From NCBI GenBank assembly GCA_964503615.1, contig CAZDBA010000024.1, positions 1 through 38,726 of the forward strand: DNA of 38,726 nt, given 5' to 3'. The notes under the pieces are model-generated. The model worked only from the letters and a program-made list of their open reading frames with translations, did no database searches and was not told the DNA's origin. The translations under genes were made by a program, and so were the position numbers. Positions within the stretch are counted from its first letter, which is position 1, and each line of letters starts with the position of its first letter. Source of the DNA: CAZDBA01 sp964503615 (lineage in GTDB: Bacteria; Planctomycetota; Planctomycetia; Pirellulales; Pirellulaceae). Below, in pieces: positions 34,599 through 38,726 of this stretch.

Positions 34599-37500
34599 AT
34601 GCGAATTAAAGATCCAGGCATCGAGCAAGCGAGCCAAGCCACCAGTGGGACCAACCGTTGCGCCATCACAATTCTCACCGTGATCGCTGTTTTATTGTTT
34701 GCCCAAACATCAGCCCAAGCCCAGCGTAGCTCGGTTCCCAACTCGACTTACTACGCCGGATTTGCCGAGTACTATCAGGCAGACTATCGCGACGCGGAGA
34801 AAATATTCAGTCGCGCTTCCAACGGCGCACTACAAGCCGGTGGGCAGCGGTTCCTGGACTCCGTTTGCTACATGACCATGTTGGGAGAATGCCATTTTCA
34901 AGTCGGCAATTACTCTCAGGCAGTGGAACTGTACGAGCAAGCTCTCGCTCTTTATCTGGACTATGTCGCGGCAGACTGGCAGTCTCGAGTAAGAGTTCCA
35001 CCGGCCATCACCGAAGATACGGGCGCTATCCAGAAAGCAAACATTACCTGGGGCAATCCGCAACGCAAGTTCATCATCCCCAGTATGCCAGACACAATGA
35101 GTTACCAATTTGGTGAAGCAGGCGGAGTAGAACGCGCGATTGTTCAGGGCGGCGTGGCTCGGGAAGCAGAATTGCGGCCAATCGATGTGACCGAGATCAT
35201 GCGATGTGCGGCGATCGCTCTTCATCGTCGTCGATTCATAAAAGGCGAAACTTGCAAGTACGATCCTTTCTCGATTCGTTTGCAAGATGGCCTCACCAGT
35301 TACGCTGGAGGCAATGGCACACTGCTGGGCGCTTTTAACGGTGTCCTGTTTGGAATCGCGCAAGCCTCAACAGGCAAATATGATTCAGCGCAAAAACGGT
35401 TGGTCAGTTCGTTACAGTTCAACGGATCGATGGACCACCCTTTAACAGCGATCGCACTCTTGGAGCTGGCTGACCTCCAGCGGATCGCAGGCAACAATGC
35501 TGAGGCAGGTAAACTGGCACTCGAAGCGTCCTACACGGGGGCGATCTTTAACCAATACGATGTAGTCGCTGATTCGATCAGGTTGGGAGCTCAAGTCCAC
35601 TTGATCGATCAAAGATCGGTCTACCCACCGCTAGAACCGATCATCGCCTGGGGCGCACGAGAACGCGCCGATTTGGTCGAAGCCGTAGCCACCATTCGAC
35701 TGGCCGACTGTTTCGCCGAAATGAGCGAAACAGAACTATGCAGCAAAGCGTTGGCTCAATTCAAAAGAGGCTTTACGAGGTCCGGTGTATCACTTACCCC
35801 CGAAGTTGGTCGCGCTGAGTATCTTCTGGCCGTCGTGGGATACATTAACGGAGACTATGCAAGCGGCCGAGAATCCCTTGAAGCAGCAATAAAGCGGTAT
35901 GCAACTGGCTCACGCTGGCTGTACCAGTTGAATTTGGCTGAGCAGTTGGTCGTATCTGGTGCGGTCACCGAACGCCAAGCAGACACGCTGTACGGAGCGC
36001 TGTTGCGAGATCCAACCGCTGCTGAATGGAAAACCGATCCACTGGAAACAATGTCGTTCATGCTCTCGGATCATCTTGGAGCTATGGAGCGTTGGTTCGA
36101 AATCATTGTGGCGCGAAAAGATTTTGCTCGCGCGATTCAAGTCTCCGAGTTGTGGAAGCGACACCGATTCTTCAGCAGTCTACCGATGGGCGGTCGCTTG
36201 CTCGCGTTTCGTTGGATGATGGAAGCTCCCGACAACCAACTGACCAACGAAATGAAAACCCAGCGCCGCGAGTTTCATACTCGGTTCCCTGCCTATCAAC
36301 CGCTTTCCAAAGAAGCGGCCAATTTTGAAAAACAGTTAGCAGTAATGCCGCTGAAACTCGAGGAAGATTCACCCGAGGCCAAAACTCAGCTAAATACTTT
36401 TGTCAGCTTAAGCAAAATCAGCCGCGCTCAGGAATCGATGTTGGCCAGCGTAGCACTGCGCCGACAAGCTGCCGATATGACTTTCCCACCATTGATTGAT
36501 CCCAGTATCATTTCCGAGCGAATGGCCACAGGCGAAATCGCATTGGTTTGCGTCAACACTTCGAGTTCGAACTATCTATTTGAGTATCGCAGAGACAGTA
36601 TCACTCTGGTTAGTGCTGTTGCAACTCGCCGACTGAGTAACGCGATTGCTAAACTCAACCGTGAGTTACAGATCCTGGAAAAACAAGTCGACGTGGACGA
36701 TTTAGTTGATCCGAAAAAATGGCATAACGCCGCCAACGCGATCTCCGACGCGATCCTGGGACCGGACGCCAACCAAAAGTGGGACGGCGTCAATCGACTG
36801 GTGATCGTTCCCGATGGACCGACTTGGTATCTGCCTTGGGAAGTCCTCCAAGCCAATGCAAAAGATGCGGAGCGACAACTGCTCGCTGAGCGGTTGGAAC
36901 TGCGATACTCGCCTACGCTGGGATTAGCCTTTACAGAAGAACTGCCTTATCACCGCATCGCTAAATCAGCTCTGTTTGCTGGAGAGATGCATTCCAAAGG
37001 CGTTGAAGGTCAAACAGGAACGACCGCCGAAACAATGCTCGCCGATTTACCCGGAATTGCGATCTTTGACCAGCACGTTACCATTCCGTCTAACCTGCTG
37101 AGTACGGTCACCGACCGGTTTATCGTTTGGAGCGGGATCGAACGGCCCACACGAGGTGGAGCCTTGGGAACTTACGCGGTCTCACCGATCCAAATGGATC
37201 AAGGCGAAAACGGCAGTAGCCTGGCCGACTGGATTTCGTTACCGTTTCGCGGAGTGGATCAGGTCATTTTGCCCGGTTTCGTATCGGACGGCGGTGGCGG
37301 GAAATCAAAAACAGGCGGAAACGATATGTTCCTGATGACCACCGGCATGTTGGCTGCAGGAGTTCGCACGATCGCAATCAGTCGTTGGTCAACCAGTGGC
37401 CAAAGTGCAATCGATCTTTCCAGCGAATTTGTGCGACAAAGCAAAGACGCAGATCCGGTCACTGCTTGGAACAAAACGATTCAGCAAGCCGGCAACATCG

Positions 37501-37649
37501 TTCTCGATTTGGAGAAAGAGCCCAAGTTTAAAACTGAGAAAATGATCAAACCGATAACCGCGGAACATCCGCTGTTCTGGTCCGGAACGATCATCGTCAA
37601 TGCGCCTCAAGCCAGCCCCCAAAAAGACCCTGCCAACCCGGGCGGTTAG
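34599..37649 (+). CDS. Secreted TPR protein with degenerate CHAT-like C-terminal domain
   Basis: 1016 residues from ATG 34599, preceded by AAAGG at 7 bases; a GTG 11 codons upstream is less likely. A signal peptide or anchor (ITILTVIAVLLFAQTSAQAQ) leads into TPR-like helices (about 40-560; for example YYQADYRDAEKIFSRASNG, YSQAVELYEQALALYLDY). About 690-1005 follows the CHAT caspase-like layout: LVIVPDGPTWYLPWEVLQ, LRYSPTLGLAF, then WSGIERPT where CHAT proteases have HG, VILPGFVSDGGGG where they have LSAC, and MTTGMLAAGVRTIAISRW as in the conserved end. Both catalytic His and Cys therefore appear absent. Probably a non-proteolytic scaffold. It lies 32 bases before trpC. Confidence 0.85.
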   Translation: MRIKDPGIEQASQATSGTNRCAITILTVIAVLLFAQTSAQAQRSSVPNSTYYAGFAEYYQADYRDAEKIFSRASNGALQAGGQRFLDSVCYMTMLGECHFQVGNYSQAVELYEQALALYLDYVAADWQSRVRVPPAITEDTGAIQKANITWGNPQRKFIIPSMPDTMSYQFGEAGGVERAIVQGGVAREAELRPIDVTEIMRCAAIALHRRRFIKGETCKYDPFSIRLQDGLTSYAGGNGTLLGAFNGVLFGIAQASTGKYDSAQKRLVSSLQFNGSMDHPLTAIALLELADLQRIAGNNAEAGKLALEASYTGAIFNQYDVVADSIRLGAQVHLIDQRSVYPPLEPIIAWGARERADLVEAVATIRLADCFAEMSETELCSKALAQFKRGFTRSGVSLTPEVGRAEYLLAVVGYINGDYASGRESLEAAIKRYATGSRWLYQLNLAEQLVVSGAVTERQADTLYGALLRDPTAAEWKTDPLETMSFMLSDHLGAMERWFEIIVARKDFARAIQVSELWKRHRFFSSLPMGGRLLAFRWMMEAPDNQLTNEMKTQRREFHTRFPAYQPLSKEAANFEKQLAVMPLKLEEDSPEAKTQLNTFVSLSKISRAQESMLASVALRRQAADMTFPPLIDPSIISERMATGEIALVCVNTSSSNYLFEYRRDSITLVSAVATRRLSNAIAKLNRELQILEKQVDVDDLVDPKKWHNAANAISDAILGPDANQKWDGVNRLVIVPDGPTWYLPWEVLQANAKDAERQLLAERLELRYSPTLGLAFTEELPYHRIAKSALFAGEMHSKGVEGQTGTTAETMLADLPGIAIFDQHVTIPSNLLSTVTDRFIVWSGIERPTRGGALGTYAVSPIQMDQGENGSSLADWISLPFRGVDQVILPGFVSDGGGGKSKTGGNDMFLMTTGMLAAGVRTIAISRWSTSGQSAIDLSSEFVRQSKDADPVTAWNKTIQQAGNIVLDLEKEPKFKTEKMIKPITAEHPLFWSGTIIVNAPQASPQKDPANPGG

Positions 37650-37681
37650 CAGGAAAGCAAACGGATATCCAACCACAGACA

Positions 37682-38455
37682 ATGCCAAGTATTCTCGACA
37701 AAATTGTTACTCACAAACGCTTCGAATTGGAAAAGGCCACCACGCCACTTGCCGAACTACAAGCTGCTGTGTCTGATGCGCCACCGGTCCGCGACTTTGC
37801 AGCCGCACTGACGAGTGACGAAGTCAGCCTGATCGCCGAAGTTAAAAAAGCCAGCCCTTCCAAAGGGGTTATCCGCGCAGATTTCAATCCTGTCGAAATC
37901 GCTCGAGCCTACTCGGCGGGCGGTGCAAGTTGCATCAGCGTATTAACCGATGAGAACTTTTTCCAAGGCAAACTGGAATACCTGACAGCGATTCGCAATG
38001 CGGTGGACTTACCCCTATTGCGAAAAGATTTCGTCTTGTCTGAATACCAAGTTTACGAAGCACGCGTTGCCGGGGCAGATGCAGTTCTGTTAATCGCCGA
38101 GTGCTTGAGCCCGACCGAACTGAAACAACTGCATGACTTGATTTGCGAATTGAATATGACTCCGCTGGTTGAGTTTTATGACCACGCCAATCTCGAAGCC
38201 GTTTTGGCTTGCGAGCCGAAACTGGTCGGCGTCAACAACAGAGATCTTAAAACGTTCGAAATCGACCTCAACCATTCGGCGACGATCCGCAGGCAGGTTC
38301 CCTCGGACATTTTATTCGTCAGCGAAAGCGGAATTTTCACCAACGAGGAAGTCGTTCAGCTACATGCATGGAATGTCGACGCAATCCTGGTTGGCGAGTC
38401 GTTGATGCGGCAGGAAGATGTTGCGATGGCGGTAAAAAGCTTGTTGGGAAAGTAG
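37682..38455 (+). CDS. trpC: Indole-3-glycerol phosphate synthase
   Basis: 257 residues forming the standard TIM barrel. It closes the indole ring in tryptophan synthesis, converting CdRP to indole-3-glycerol phosphate with loss of CO2 and water. Family motifs: EVKKASPSKGVI (catalytic Lys), ISVLTDENFFQG, LPLLRKDFVLSEYQV (second catalytic Lys), LVEFYDHANLEAVL with the catalytic Glu, VGVNNRDLKTFEID, VSESGI and AILVGESLM. Length is normal. No ribosome-binding site is evident. It follows the TPR-CHAT gene by 32 bases; no other trp gene is in the window. Confidence 0.97.
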   Translation: MPSILDKIVTHKRFELEKATTPLAELQAAVSDAPPVRDFAAALTSDEVSLIAEVKKASPSKGVIRADFNPVEIARAYSAGGASCISVLTDENFFQGKLEYLTAIRNAVDLPLLRKDFVLSEYQVYEARVAGADAVLLIAECLSPTELKQLHDLICELNMTPLVEFYDHANLEAVLACEPKLVGVNNRDLKTFEIDLNHSATIRRQVPSDILFVSESGIFTNEEVVQLHAWNVDAILVGESLMRQEDVAMAVKSLLGK

Positions 38456-38726
38456 CAGCCTATAAGCACGGTAAAATTCAAAGCATGGCAGAAAGTGTCG
38501 CGCGAGTTTTCCCATACAAAACCGCTCTAAAAAGGCAGCTGCCGGCCTCAAAAAACGCTCGCGGATATACATCATAATGCGAATCAGAACGACGATGCGG
38601 AACGCTTGGTGGGATTTCACGTAACTTGAGGCTGTTTTCCGATATACTTTACAACATCTTCGCCCAGAACCCGAACCAGTTATTCGCCGCAGAAATTTCA
38701 GGACTCAGAGAGCTCTCAAATGCCAA
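38456..38726 (+). other. Downstream region, no gene supported
   Basis: These 271 bases after trpC hold no frame that I believe. An ATG at 38720 in the last bases, after GAGAG, may start the next gene, but only seven bases of it are present. Confidence 0.3.

Noticed and set aside
34830..35363. 177-residue minus-strand frame in the TPR-CHAT gene
   Set aside because: It lies wholly opposite a well-supported gene and has no start signal or domain.

Overview
The window looks like a chromosomal scaffold from a planctomycete, most likely a Pirellulales-type member of Planctomycetota. This is an inference from gene content: an MJ0042-type zinc-finger membrane protein, a TPR / ExbB / ExbD / giant-protein operon, several very large secreted proteins with no familiar domain, a prepilin-like pseudopilin, LpxK (so a lipid A outer membrane), a short TLPSPYYxSDD lipoprotein, and many starts without a clear Shine-Dalgarno. 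No search could be run.

Layout. 1-3.3 kb: a tRNA-rich zone with eight tRNAs or tRNA-like elements around a class V aminotransferase and a zinc-ribbon membrane protein. Several of the tRNAs have odd D-arms or bodies that do not fit their anticodons. 3.5-7.5 kb: exopolysaccharide initiation and chain-length genes in convergent orientation (WcaJ-like glycosyl-phosphotransferase; Wzz-like protein with a long disordered tail). 7.8-9.7 kb: a small unknown protein and a pseudopilin on the minus strand. 9.7-10.4 kb: a gene-free stretch with an assembly gap. 10.4-23.2 kb: five plus-strand genes (giant TPR protein, ExbB/TolQ, ExbD/TolR, a 1282-residue membrane-anchored protein ending in a toroid-like domain, and a 1326-residue secreted protein with a TIM-barrel-like core). 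23.3-25.2 kb: lpxK and a yceH homologue. 25.6-27.6 kb: a secreted repeat protein interrupted by two N gaps. 27.9-33.5 kb: four minus-strand genes (two large secreted proteins, a Cys/Met-metabolism PLP enzyme, infA). 34.0-38.5 kb: a small lipoprotein, a TPR-CHAT-like protein and trpC.

How the genes work together. The main functional unit is 10.4-23.2 kb. ExbB and ExbD form a proton-driven motor in the inner membrane. The next gene carries an S-x3-H motif in its third membrane helix, as TonB and TolA do, then a spacer of about 800 residues and a C-terminal alpha/alpha-toroid-like domain. I infer that it is the energy-transducing partner, in place of a standard TonB or TolA. The TPR protein and the large secreted protein would be periplasmic or outer-envelope partners. 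Most other genes also concern the envelope (polysaccharide, lipid A, pseudopilin, secreted repeat proteins).

Assembly. Two of the three 100-N gaps are flanked by exactly the same 55 bases on both sides, as expected for contig ends sharing one k-mer. Collapsing the duplicate at 25.8 kb restores a single open reading frame, so that gene is not frameshifted. The third gap (27.3 kb) lies in a glutamine-rich repeat and appears to be a real unresolved repeat.
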